From Sialis fuliginosa (taxonomy: Eukaryota > Arthropoda > Insecta > Megaloptera > Sialidae), in the NCBI GenBank assembly GCA_961205875.1, contig OY540816.1, positions 16,874,701-16,938,700 on the forward strand: a stretch of DNA of 64,000 bases, in the 5' to 3' direction. A model generated the notes under the pieces. The model was not told the DNA's origin, did not search any database, and saw nothing but the letters and a program-made list of their open reading frames with translations. The translations under genes were made by a program, and so were the position numbers. Each line of letters opens with the position of its first letter. The stretch's first letter is position 1. Of this stretch, positions 25,614 to 58,940 are shown piece by piece.

Positions 25614-26223
25614 TGACTTTAAAATCGCTGTACAAATAGTGCGTTTTTAACGTTTTTTAACAAAAATAACTTGTGTTAGTATTATTATATAACATTTTAA
25701 ATTTTTAAATAAATATTACATAGTCGGGACAGTTTTTAATGTCTATATATTCTTCTTATGATTTAATGAACTTAATACATACCTAATATAAGTATTTTAT
25801 GATATGTTTACAAATGTCCAGACATGTTTTATACTTTAACATCTGTGATTATGCTTCTTATTAGTATTATTAGAAGAATCATATCATGTATAATTTATTA
25901 TTATACATAAGTATTGATTTTGTAAGTAAAAGTTAAATAAATAGCGAATAAAATCATTTAAAAAAGTAATGACATCAAAAAAATTAACATAATAATACCT
26001 ATGTCTATTATTTTACATTTTTTGCAATCACGTCTCATGATTACTATTTTTAAATTTGAAATAACCGGTTTCCTGTTTCCAGTTTAGTTAGTAAGTAGTG
26101 ATTTTGTTCTCTTAATTTTGGTGACATTGTCAAATGTCATTTTGACATATAAAGAACCAATATTATTATTGTACTTGGATTTAACCTTAAACTAAAAATC
26201 GATTGTAACATTTAAGAAACAAT

Positions 26224-27549
26224 ATGTACAAAACGATTGCAAAACTAACAAATGTATATTATTCTGTATCGACTAATATATTTTCTGTAAATAAATATAT
26301 TTTTAGAAATAACCATACAAAACAATACTTTACTGTTAATCCTTTCTGTAAAATAAAAATAAACAGTTCGTTTCCCATTCAACTGAAACCTTCGGATGAG
26401 CATAATCATTCAGATGATGATAATATTATCATCACTACAAGTGAAAACAATGGAATCCTTCTGAATTGTGTTAATAATGAAAATGAATTCATAATATCGG
26501 GCGAAGCAGTCAAACATTTAGATCCAAAACAAATACCATGTATTATTGAAGGCCCTATTAAAGCAGGTACCTATCTTTATTTTAGTTACTTTCTTTAAAA
26601 TTTCAAAATCTTTAAAATTACTTTTATTATTTAGATTTAGATATCAACATGAAAGGAAAATCAGATATTATAGTTGGTCAGTTCGGTGGTACCGATGTCA
26701 ATATTACTACTGACAAAGGTAAAATAACTTTAGAGGGTTTAGAAAGTGAACATATTCACTTATCATCACACAGCGGAGACATTACTTGTAATGGTACAAT
26801 GCGAGCTCGAACCATCAAAGTACAAACAGTCGAAAAAGGAGTAAGTTTATTGATAATTAAAATCAAAAGTTTCAGTCATATATTCGATATATATTTTATA
26901 GAATATAAAAATAAAGAAGATTCAAGGGATAGATTTGTATTTGTCTTCTGATAAAGGTGATGTTGAAATAAATTCGTGCTATAGCAAGACGGCCAACTTT
27001 AAATCAACAAATGGTGATTTTAAACTAAATAATATTCATGCGGATTGTTCTATTGAAGCTGAAAATATTGGAACTTTGCTAATGAGTAAGTTAATGAATT
27101 TTTTATTTTTATTTACAACTGGCCACAAATTATAATATGTATCCATAATCACTCGCCTAAAGTTAGAACGTGATGTAGTAGTGAGGGTTCTCGTAATATT
27201 GTTTATTTTTCTGAGAATTAAAATAAAATAAACAATTTCAGCTGGATTTGATGGAACATTACATACAGAAATAGACAATTGTGATGGAAACATCGATGTA
27301 CAACTCTCACGGCTTCATGATAATTCTAAAATCAACATTAATCAAAGTAACAAAGTAAACATACGATTAGGAGAGGATATCCAAAAAAACAATAATATTG
27401 TTATTTTGGCTAAATCAGTTGTTAATCCTGATGGTATAAAAATAAATGAAGAAATTGATGATAAGAATATTACATTGAATGTTAATTGCAAAAAATCAAA
27501 TGTCAATTTGAGTTCCTCATCATGGTCTCAGATGATAACATTTATTTAA
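26224..27549 (+). CDS. FAM185A-like protein (DUF4097 beta-repeat)
   Basis: Exons: 26224-26566, 26635-26840, 26902-27085 and 27242-27549. All introns are GT-AG, phases agree, and the product is 346 residues. From about residue 115 the protein shows the repeated pattern of short strands with Gly-Asp and Asn (DINMKGKSDIIVGQFGGTD, LYLSSDKGDVEINSCYSKT, STNGDFKLNNIHAD) typical of DUF4097, a right-handed beta-structure found in FAM185A. The function of FAM185A is not established. The first 45 residues are basic and hydroxylated with no acidic residue, so a mitochondrial targeting peptide is plausible. The start is the first ATG, preceded by an in-frame stop-rich leader. A second acceptor 6 bp downstream (exon 2 from 26641) would keep the frame and drop two residues. 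No lesion is seen. Confidence 0.85.
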
Positions 27550-29202
27550 TTTGAATTTGTTTCTGACTTAGTTTACCGTAATGTGTAGTTTAAGCTTATT
27601 ATATTTTACGGCAAAGAAGTAAATGTTTTTAAAACTGGTAACAAATCAATAGAAGATTCATTGTACCTGTATTTGTAGCTAAAATGAAATTTATATAAGC
27701 AAAAAGAGTTATTATTTCAAAACTAACAGTTCACTTTGCCTGCAGAATTTATAGTAACAAATACCGTTAATGCTTATTTCTGCTAGTTAGACATCAGCTC
27801 TACAGGAAATGGTAAATCACAGTTTATAATAAAATATTTAAAGTAAGAACCAAACTCAGGCAATTAATTTTGGAAGCAATATAGAATCTATATATGCAAG
27901 TAACTAAATGTAAAACAACATGAATTATAATCGGAAGAATATCATAGTATTTTTATATTCAGAAAGAAAAAAATATTTTTGTGGCTCTTGCATATAAATA
28001 CCTATTTGCTTCCTAATTTTAAAATATATAATATAACATCATTCATTGTTTTATATGACAAATACTTATATGAGTAACATACTTGTTTTATTTATCCAAA
28101 TGGTAATGAAACAGTAAAAAAAATCTTAAAAAGCCATCCTTACAATACGATTAAGTATTTTTATAAATGTGTAACTTGTAGTTGATTTACTGAATCTAAA
28201 AATATATCAGCTTAAGTCAAAAAGCTTATATTGACGTTTGCGTAATTAATTTAGGAGCTTCATTGTACCTGACTTACATATTATAATACAAAAACATATT
28301 TTATGTAGTCATTATTGTCTAAAATAGTTGGCACTTATTTATTAGCTGTAGTCTATTTCCTGTTTACAGTTACGTCAATGCTTTTTAAACCACTACGTTA
28401 TTAACAAATCAAAGGTTGAGATACAAAAAGTATAGAAATATTTTCAGTATAAAATAGTTTTATAACAGAATGCTGTATTCAGTAGACAAAAGAACTGTAA
28501 TTTGGCCATGTATATCAGTGGCATAACCAGATTTTATGTAAGCTATGACTACAGCACTAAACACAAACACAAAATAGTATATTGTATACTTTATATTTGT
28601 AATAATAAAAATTATATACACGTATCTATTAGAAACAAATTTCAGTTTGGTTTTTTGTAGTGTATTTTACAGAAAAATTTTAATTAGAAATTACATTAAC
28701 TTCTAATAGACACACATAACAATATTTTATAAAATGATAATAAAATCGTGTATTGTTATATCAAAGTATTGGTGTATTTATAAAATTTTTATGGTCAGTG
28801 GTTTTATTGCAAAATGTTAAAATAGATAAATATTTATTTTATTATGTGAAAATATAATTTATCATCCTTGCTATGACTGTGACATCATATTATTATGTGC
28901 ATTTTCCTATTAAAAACAAAAAAAATGTATTGCCGCAGCTAAACAAAATTAGACCAGTATCTACTAACTAAATCTTTGAAAATTGAATATAAGAGATTGG
29001 AAGATTATGAGATGTTAAACAATAGTTAATTATTCAAAACATTTTAATAATGATTTTATACAATATTTAATTTTATACTAATTTTTAAATTATTTATTAC
29101 AATCCATTATTTATTTTAAATATATATAATACATACATATACCTGTTCACACCACTTTTAAAATTGTTAATAATAGTGAAGAAACAAAAGTATTTTGATT
29201 TC
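27550..29202. other. 3' flank and intergenic sequence
   Basis: Contains the 3' untranslated region of the FAM185A-like gene; an AATAAA-type signal occurs near 27828. No further exon, RNA gene or delimited repeat is seen. Composition is strongly A+T. Confidence 0.4.
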
Positions 29203-29205
29203 TTA

Positions 29206-31571
29206 TGCCGTGTTTAGACCAAAGAAAACAAAACAGCAAATCGGTGTTTGAAAACACATCCCAGTAATCGAAAAAGTAATCAAACAGAATGAAATACCAT
29301 TCTGTTTTATTCCGGAATCTGAATTCCATTTTTTGTATTAATACGGAATGAGAAATCAAACTAACCGAACTAAAACGAATATTACCGGATTCAGGAAATA
29401 CGATACAAATATAAGTCTATGGATGCAAATGACGCGGGTACACATATAAGTCTATGGGTGTAATTGACGCGTGATAAAATTAATATTTATTTAAATAATT
29501 TCACCTGAAATTTATTTTATACAATACACATTCAATATAATATTTTACAAAAAAACAACAATAAATACACAATATTCACATCATTTAATACATATATTGA
29601 CATTTTTTTATAGGTTATGTAAACAAGGATAGATATATTAGCATTGATATATCGAGCATGCGTGCAAAACAAAAATTAGTGGTTTTTAAACTGTTTTTAC
29701 TTGTAAATTATATAAAAATAAGTTGAAATTATATGCTCGAAGGTTGAAATGATACCTAATATTTAATTTGGTACTGTTTTGTGCTTTGAAATAGTCATGC
29801 GCAATTAATCATATTTTAATACTGCGATCAACTGATTTTTTAGTAAGCTTTTTTTTCTTAAAATTTTTCTGTTAACAATTTAGTAAAAATAATACTTAGA
29901 CGTTCGGTAAATACGGAGTGTATGGGTGTCCCCTGTCAGAATTGTTAAAAATTACGTATATAGTAATTTAGAATAGTTTATGCGCATGCATGACTAGAAC
30001 ATTTTTACCTTCATGTTTATTTTAATTGATAAAATTATTTTAAAACAGTTCGTTGTGGCGGAGATTGATTCTCCGTTTTTAACCTAACCGAACCTAACAA
30101 AAACTAATCAACTCTAACCAAGGACAGTTAACATGTATATTATTAGAGCATCAACTCTATTCTTATTTACGTGATTATTGATAAATCTAACAGTGGACAC
30201 CCATACACTCCGTATTAGCCAGACATTCAAGTTACATTAATAGTTTCAAGATATAAAACGTTTTTTTGTCCTTAAAATTATCACTTTCACAGACGGCACC
30301 TGTTCGTTTCACTAGTTAAAGGTTAATAATTAATCTTGGAATACGCTCGATGTACTCTTTTTCGCTCTCAAACTACTGGACTCCGTCAAAAATTCAACTG
30401 ACATTCTTCATGTATTATTAATACCTAAATTTCAATAATCACTTCTTATTTTCATTGTCAGATTGGAAACTAAAAAAACATTTATTTGTTGAAAATTAAT
30501 TATCTAAATAAAATGATGTACATATTATTGTTATAAAAAATTCCATAGCCCTTTACCTTTTATAATATATTGAAAATAAGAGAGATATCTTCATTTTTCT
30601 TGTATTCGAAAGTTCTGTAATAGTCAATCATAACCAATTAGAACGGAATATTTCAATTTTCAAACTTCTGTGACCACAGTTTCCAGTTTCTCGCCACATT
30701 TTTGTCGAAACTTTAGTTCAATATAGTTTTAAAATCGAGTAAACTCATAATTATTTTTTAACACTATTTACAGAGTATAATACGTGTCGACATTAAGTAA
30801 TTGCGTCATTTTAAGAAAACAAAAAAAAAACAAATGGCGTCTTCAATTGTATCAATGTTGCACTATTTTGCAAAACACTCTATTACCTCTTATATGCCAA
30901 ACGACTCAAATTTTATCATGTCATCCCCGTGATATAATAAAAAAAGGTGATGTAAACTATTAAATTAACGTTCAAATGCTACGATTTGAAAATTACAATG
31001 ATAATATATAATTTTTATAGTAACTGAATCTTTCGTTATTAACCGTATTCATTTAGTGCTGACATTCAGTAAACTGAATTTGTTTAATTACGATTCAGTT
31101 CCAAAAAACGTATTAAAACGAACATAGTTGAGAACCATAATGATCCGTATTCGAAACCTCCAATCTGAATTTCTTAAAACATAATAAACCGGATTCAAAA
31201 CACCGAACGTAATAATACGTATTGAATATTTTCAAACTGAATGTCGTTTACCGGAACGATACGGATTCAACGTAATCATTCGAACTAAATCGGAATCAAA
31301 ATGTACAGTTAAAAGAAAGGTTGGCAATGTGTATTGGTAAATTGTATCATGGATTGGTAGTACTGCAAACATCTTCAGACCGCTTGATCGTATTAAATCA
31401 TAATTAAACAGATTGACATTGTTACATTTGATTACGGAATTTAACAGATTCCGGAATGAAACGTCAAAATATGATTCTGTTTGATTACTTTTTCGATTAC
31501 TGGGATCGTATTTAAAAATGCATAGGGTTTATTGCACTTTGCTGTTTTGTTTTTTCGGTCTAAACACGGCA
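29206..31571. mobile_element. Harbinger-like non-autonomous element, 2366 bp
   Basis: Inverted ends TGCCGTGTTTAGACC and GGTCTAAACACGGCA are flanked by TTA on both sides (29203-29205 and 31572-31574). A 3-bp TTA target is characteristic of PIF/Harbinger elements. The inverted similarity continues inwards for about 100 bp, including cagtaatcgaaaaagtaatc and its complement. No transposase frame survives. The interior also holds many cggaat/ccgtatt phrases and a nested element at 29899-30228. Confidence 0.78.
29899..30228. mobile_element. Nested inverted-repeat element
   Basis: Left ACGGAGTGTATGGGTGTCC (about 29913-29932) and right GGACACCCATACACTCCGT (about 30195-30213) form an inverted pair, with weaker pairing outward (gacgttcggtaa and its diverged complement). 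It lies wholly within the Harbinger-like element, so it inserted later or is an internal palindrome of it. Confidence 0.6.
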
Positions 31572-31765
31572 TTAGAATATTTATGGAAATTCTATTTTTT
31601 ATATTTAAAACCAAAGATTTGTATTTATTTATATTTTATTATATCTATTGGAAAATTATATATTTATTAGAATTGATTCGATGTTTAAAAAATGTGAGTA
31701 TATAAATATATTAATAAAAATGTTCTCTAATCCAAAAATTTGTTTTAATTAATAATTTTTTATAT

Positions 31766-31918
31766 ACTGCTACTGCACTGGTGTAGTAGAACTCTTCTAA
31801 AAGTGTACTTTCAGAAGAGCACTGAAGATGTCCACCGCAATGTGTGACGAAACGTTGGCCGATAAAACTACCAAACCGATGCGGCTTACACCCAGAAGCC
31901 AAGATCCAAGACTAGTGA
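31766..31918 (+). ncRNA. Hammerhead-like motif in Penelope-type fragment
   Basis: 31822-31828 reads CTGAAGA, fitting the hammerhead core CUGANGA. It is followed by a possible stem II (GTCCAC pairing with GTGTGAC across a short loop, one bulge) and by GAAACGTT at 31849-31856, fitting GAAA plus a minimal stem III and cleavage triplet. Such minimal type I hammerheads are known in the terminal repeats of Penelope-like retroelements. A related copy occurs at 61625-61812. Stem I pairing is weak here, so activity is doubtful. Confidence 0.45.
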
Positions 31919-32359
31919 CTAGTAGTTTTAAGTATTAAAAAAATGTTTTTAGTAATTTATGCCAAGGATATGCTAAAATTTACAGGAACCCTATTTCTTT
32001 TTTCACATATTCGTATTTAACAGAAAAAAAAAAATTTTTGTCTGAAAAGTTTTTTAAATTCACTAAAAAATTCATAAAAAACTTTACATGTAAAAGTTGT
32101 TTTTTCTTTCTTTAAAATACGATTATGCAAAAAAAGAAATGACCTTCACTCAAGGTCAATTTTTTTTTCTCCATTAATTTTTCTCTTTTTAATTTTAAAA
32201 CTTTTTTTCCAAACATTTTCCCTAAAAAAAACTTCGTTTTGCTTGTCTCAATTTAAATAGACCACTCGGTATAATCATCGACGAAAAAAACATTTCTTCC
32301 TCAACCAATATTGTTATTATTTCACACACACACAAAAGTAAAACAAATTAATTACCTTA
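31919..32359. other. Intergenic, nothing recognised
   Basis: AT-rich sequence with many poly-T runs between the hammerhead-like fragment and the telomere-type repeat. No exon is seen. Confidence 0.4.
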
Positions 32360-32385
32360 CCTAACCTAACCTAACCTAACCTAAC
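32360..32385. repeat. Short (CCTAA)n tract
   Basis: Five perfect CCTAA units, the complement of TTAGG, the ancestral insect telomere repeat. The tract is interstitial and only about 80 bp upstream of the conserved ABCC promoter block. It is a weak clue to an insect host. Confidence 0.85.
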
Positions 32386-32441
32386 ATTAAATTTGTTCAA
32401 ATAAATACGTATAACTAATTTCACCCACATTACACATTTAT

Positions 32442-32747
32442 ATGATAGGATGATAGATATTATCTATTATAAAATCAGGTTGATCATTATTGATATTGGA
32501 AAGTAATTGTTATTTCGTGCAAATTGATAACATATATCTATATAATAAAAATAAAACCATTGTAACCAAGATAATAGCACTTTAGATTAAAAAAATACCA
32601 ATTCATCTTCAGTCATCAGTTAACTTATTTTAAACATAGTTTTTTTTTATATTATATTCTAATATTGTGTGCAATATAAGTGTATAAATAAATATTAAAA
32701 TAATAAATCAAGTACTTATAAAAATGTTATTACTGTAAACGATTAAA
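32442..32747 (+). promoter_or_regulatory. Conserved upstream block, ABCC copy 1
   Basis: Sequence from 32442 to about 32545 is conserved upstream of all three ABCC copies. It includes atgatagatattatctatta, a near palindrome with two GATA-type sites, then caggttgatcatt, and (in copies 1 and 3) a TGATAA site. Nearer the start codon, atcagtt at about 32615 resembles an arthropod initiator. Conservation while the rest of the flank has drifted suggests a shared promoter or enhancer; GATA-factor control is inference. Confidence 0.55.
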
Positions 32748-40159
<7,412 letters not shown>

Positions 40160-41495
40160 TAATAATGAGATTTATTTAATATTTATTATCTTATTGTGTG
40201 TTGGTTTCATACACAAAGAAAATTACCACAATTTATTATAACCCGATGACAATATAAAGATATTGTGGTGAAAATTGACAAAACGTAAAAATGTTTTGTA
40301 ATTCACAAACAAATGTATCTTTAGGTACTCAATGACACCTTTTTTATAACAATTAAATTATTTTACTTTATTTATTTATTTTTTAATTTCTGTGCATTCA
40401 TCATTTGTATTATTGAATTGTTGTTGAGTTACTTACATTTTTACGCTAATTTTTTCAATTAAAAGTTCTCCTTGTATTATAGAGATTCTGATTATTAAGA
40501 GCTGTACTTACTTAACAGATTAAATCACAAATCTTATTATTAAAGTATATTATATTAATTTAATTTTTTATTAAGTAAATATCAGATTTTATAATTTTGT
40601 TATTTGTGAATAAAAGTTATTTATAATAGAACATAAAAAATGTAATGATATAATAATATGTGAAATAGAACTATTAAGAAATTTTATTATGAAAATAAAC
40701 GTTTTATTATTAATAAAATATTTGTTTAATTAACAAATTTGTTTTTAAATCGTTGAAATAATTCGTCTCCTACCGATATCTCTGAAAGTGATAGTGAGAA
40801 AAATCTGGAAACAGTGGGAATATGTATAATGATGGATTTAAACTACATGAGAACTAAAAAAAGTTCTTAGAAATTGAAAAAGGGCGCAAATAAAGTTTTA
40901 GGAGCGGAAAAATCGTGATGACAACGAGAAAAAATTAAACCAAGAGGTCATCTCTATACTCTGTCTCATTTAAGTTTGCAGTTGTTTATTTATGTGTTTA
41001 TTATTTTTATTTTTATTTTATTTTTGCTTTTATGGTTTTATTTTTAACCTAATTTACCTGTTTATTCTGTTCACAATAGTTGAAAAACTATTTTTCTAAA
41101 CATGTATAACTTATTATTTCCATAACTTGGATGAATTATACATATGTACATTGTACATATATTGTATTATTAATATACCTACAATGTATTATTTATTAAT
41201 TAAATACATTAACTAATTAGAGTACATTGTAGTTATCGTTATACTACGATAAAAATTGTCTTTTTTTATCACTGCAATAAATTATAATATAACGTAGGTA
41301 CCTACAGTTATTATATTAGCACACAGAATAGTCCAAAATGGTCAATTACAACGATAAATCGAAAAATTGTATTACTTCAAATATTTTATAAATGAAACAC
41401 ACAAGTACTTATAAAAATATTAAAGTAATTAATTATATAATTAGGTTTAACTTTAAATTTGGTTGAATATAACTAATTGCTCCCACAATATACAT
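40160..41495. other. Intergenic between ABCC copies 1 and 2
   Basis: Holds the copy 1 3' flank. A segment at about 40768-40850 (ctctgaaagtgatagtgaga) is related to 58965-59035 downstream of copy 3, and 41078-41360 is related to 49921-50300 upstream of copy 3. The duplicated unit therefore includes intergenic DNA. No other gene is seen. Confidence 0.6.
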
Positions 41496-41921
41496 TTATA
41501 TTTTAGAATGATAGATATTATCTATTATACAATCAGGTTGATCATTAATGATATTAGAAAGTGATTGTTATATCGTGCAAATTTATACTATATATCTATG
41601 TAATAAAATTAAAATCAATCTAACCAACTATACAGAAAATCGGAAAAACTGTGGTTTCTTAGTCACAAAACTAAAAATTACAACTTAACCATAAGAAAGC
41701 AGTCATTCGACACGTGTTTCGACTTCCCAAGAAGTCCTCAATAGGAGCCTAACATTGTAACCAAGGTAATGGCACTTTAGATTTTAAAAATACCTGTTCA
41801 TCATCAGTTATTAATTAAATTATTTTAAACATAGTTTTTTTATATTATATTCTCGTGTTGTGTGTAATATAGGTTCATAAATAAATGTTAAAATAATAAA
41901 TTAAGCAGTTATCAAAGTGTT
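41496..41921 (+). promoter_or_regulatory. Conserved upstream block, ABCC copy 2
   Basis: The block gatagatattatctattata, caggttgatcatt and following sequence matches that of copies 1 and 3. It is followed by an insertion of about 130 bp (about 41630-41755, including cgacacgtgtttcgacttc) that is shared with copy 3 but absent from copy 1. A conserved catcatcagttattaatt near 41800 may be the initiator region. Confidence 0.55.
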
Positions 41922-48974
<7,053 letters not shown>

Positions 48975-50432
48975 TAATAATACTTATAAAACATATTGTG
49001 TGTTGGTTTCAAACACGAAGAAAAAGATACTGTGGTAAAAATTGACAAAACGTAAAAATGTTTTTTAATTCATAAACAATGATAGCTTTCATTAAAACAA
49101 TTAAAGTATTTTACTTCACTTATTTTAAAAAATTTCCTAATCCTTGTGTCCTTGTCTATATAATACCTCAAAAACACACACCCACAAATACCTACCCCGC
49201 ACTTAAATTATCACCACTATTGGGTTTATTATTTTATGTATAATTTTAAATGATGTTTAAATAGTTCTAAATAAATATTTTAGATTTTAAATAATATATT
49301 AACAATATATAGGTGTCCCAATAACATGGATTCGTATAACTATTTGAAATATAATCTTTTTTAACAAACTGGTAGTGTTATCAATTAAAATGAAATAAAA
49401 TTATTTTTTTTAATGAAATTTGTTTATAACTTTTCTATTTGTTTAAATAATTAAAATTTTGGGGTTTCAAAAGTTGGACCTTAATGAGTAGAGTAATTTT
49501 TGTTATTAATTTTTTTTAAATATCTCTTACCGTTTAGGAAAAATAAAATAAAAAAGCAAAAATACTCCTATATTTTGGGGTTATTTCACCCCCTTACAAT
49601 GAAAGGAGGCAACAAATCGAAAATGCGCAGACCTTAGTTATTCCCTAATTTATAAAGATTATAAGCAATGTTAACAATTTTTGGCAAATGTTATTGTACT
49701 TCAGCACATTATTTTTGTTTTTGGAAATCAGCTTTGGCACCCCAAGTGACGTATTTTCTCCTTCTCGCGCCAAGTTGCAAGGCTATATTTGTTATGAATG
49801 TGCATATCATTCTCCCTCTCGACTGAGGCAACCTTGTACTAATTAATTTCAATTTCAATCAACTCTGTTATGTAAAATCAATGCAGATATAAAGTTATAA
49901 TTGTTTTGCAGTTTTCGCAATAGTTGAAAAACTATTTTTCTAAGCTACACCTTGTTGACAAAGGAGCAATCCAACCGACACCAATAATAATAATTAATAA
50001 TCTATACCATCATATGTATTTTTATTACTTATTTCCATGACATAAATGAATTATACAATTTTTTTTAATATTTTTATTTATATTAAAAATGTATTATTGA
50101 TTAAATTTATTACGTAAATAAAGATAAATTAACTGTTTAGAGTATGTAGTATAATAAACTATGACGTGCTACGATAAAACATATATTTTTTTTAACACTG
50201 AAATAAATTATAATATAACATAGGTATCTATAGTAATCTATACTGTTATATGTAGCTCACAGAATAGTCCGAAATGGCCAATTGCAACGATTAGTAGAGA
50301 AACTGATTTACTGGAAATATTTTATTAGTCAAACATTCAGGTAGATACTATTAAAAATATAAACGTAATACATTATATCTAATGGGGTTTAACATTCAAT
50401 TTGTTCACAATTTCACCCACAATACACATTTT
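48975..50432. other. Intergenic between ABCC copies 2 and 3
   Basis: 3' flank of copy 2 and 5' flank of copy 3. A stretch around 49720-49860 with more G+C (ctccttctcgcgccaagttg) has no counterpart in the other intergenic regions and looks like an inserted repeat. From 49921 the sequence is related to that upstream of copy 2. No gene is seen. Confidence 0.5.
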
Positions 50433-50852
50433 TATGATAGGATGATAGATATTACCTATTATATAATCAGGTTGATCATTACTGATATTGAAAAGTAATT
50501 GTTATTTCGTGCAAATTGATAACATATCTATGTAATAGAATTTAAACCATTGTAAACGACTATACTGGAAAACGGAAAAACTGTGGTTTCTTAGTCACAA
50601 AACTAAAAATTACACCTTAACTACAAGAAAGCAGTCATTCGACACGTGTTTCGACTTCACAAGAAGTTCTCAATAGGAGTCTAACATAGTAACCAAGGTA
50701 ATGGTACTTTAGATTTTTAAAATACCAGTTCATCATCAGTTATTAATTAAATTATTTTAAACATAGTTTTTTACAACATATTCTAGTGTTGTGTATGATA
50801 TATGTGCATAAATAAATATTAAAATAATAAATTTAGCAGTTATCAAAGTGTT
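50433..50852 (+). promoter_or_regulatory. Conserved upstream block, ABCC copy 3
   Basis: Contains gatgatagatattacctatt, caggttgatcatt and gcaaattgataacatatcta, matching copies 1 and 2. The palindromic GATA pair has one substitution (ttacctatt for ttatctatt). The insertion with cgacacgtgtttcgacttc follows at about 50560-50690, as in copy 2. Confidence 0.55.
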
Positions 50853-57954
<7,102 letters not shown>

Positions 57955-58380
57955 TAATAATGAGATATATTTAAGACTTATTGACTTATTGTGTGTTGGT
58001 TTCATACATGAAGAAAATTATCACAATTTGTTTACCATAACCCGAAAACAATAAGAAGATATTGTGGTAAAAATTAACAAAACGTAGAAATGTTTTTTAT
58101 TTACAAACAAATAAATAGGTACTCAATGACAGTTTTACTTTATTTGTTTTTAAAAATGTCGATACATTTCTATATTCCTCGTATTATTGAATTATTCTTC
58201 AGTTATCTGAATTTTTATGGAAATGTTTTCAATAAAATTGTATTAAAGCGATTCCGATAATTAAGAGCTATACCTTCTTACTTAGATATCTATATATTAG
58301 TACGTGAACATGGAAAATTGTCGTACGTTTTTTTAGTATTTATTATAAAAGGAGGTGTATTAATTGTATATCATTCGAAA
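57955..58380. other. 3' flank of ABCC copy 3
   Basis: Related to the 3' flank of copy 1 (attgtgtgttggtttcatac, attgtggt). No further gene is seen. Confidence 0.5.
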
Positions 58381-58660
58381 GGTACTGTGCCATAGATATG
58401 CACAAAAAAAATCATGTGTGTATGTTGCCGTTAAGGCAGGTAAGATAAAGTTAACATACACACATGATTTCCCCTCTCGTTCAACAGCATAGCAATACTC
58501 CTAGTGCCATCAAGGGGTAAGTATAGAGATTTTCAATTCGCGTTCAATTGCAGTGTTTTTATTTGGAAATTTTTGTTGTAAAAATAGGTTAGGTTAGGTA
58601 CTGTGCCATAGATGTGCACAAAAAAATTCATGTGTGTATATTGCCGTTAAGGCAGGTAAA
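58381..58660. repeat. Direct repeat pair with hairpin between
   Basis: About 62 bp starting ggtactgtgccatagat at 58380 recurs at 58597 with few changes, both copies ending tgccgttaaggcaggtaa. Between them, catgtgtgtatgtt (58412) and aacatacacacatg (58453) can form a stem. A ggttaggttaggt phrase lies just before the second copy. It could be a tandem duplication within a transposon. Confidence 0.6.
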
Positions 58661-58879
58661 ATTTTGGTCGAATTTCGATTTATAATTGAATATACCTATA
58701 CCTATATTGTATGTATGTTATATTAAAATTATTTACAAGAAAATATTTTCTTTTTGAATTAGGGTTTAAGATCTAACAATATGTTAGCAATTATTGTTTA
58801 GTATTTCGTACCGAAATCAGAAAATGAAATGGTATCAACTGTCCAGTGACCAAAATTCATCTATTGGTATAAAATTTAT

Positions 58880-58940
58880 ATAGACGGACGGACGGACAGA
58901 GCGAAACTATAAGGGTTCCTAGTCTTCTATGGAACCCTAA
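58880..58940. repeat. Transposon tail-like sequence
   Basis: Contains gacggacggacggacagagc followed by taagggttcctagtcttcta and ggaaccct, a phrase order that I know from the ends of dispersed insect repeats. The boundaries could not be set. Confidence 0.4.

Noticed and set aside
32360-32385. A telomere or chromosome end
   Set aside because: Only five CCTAA units, with unique genes on both sides; an interstitial tract is the simple reading.
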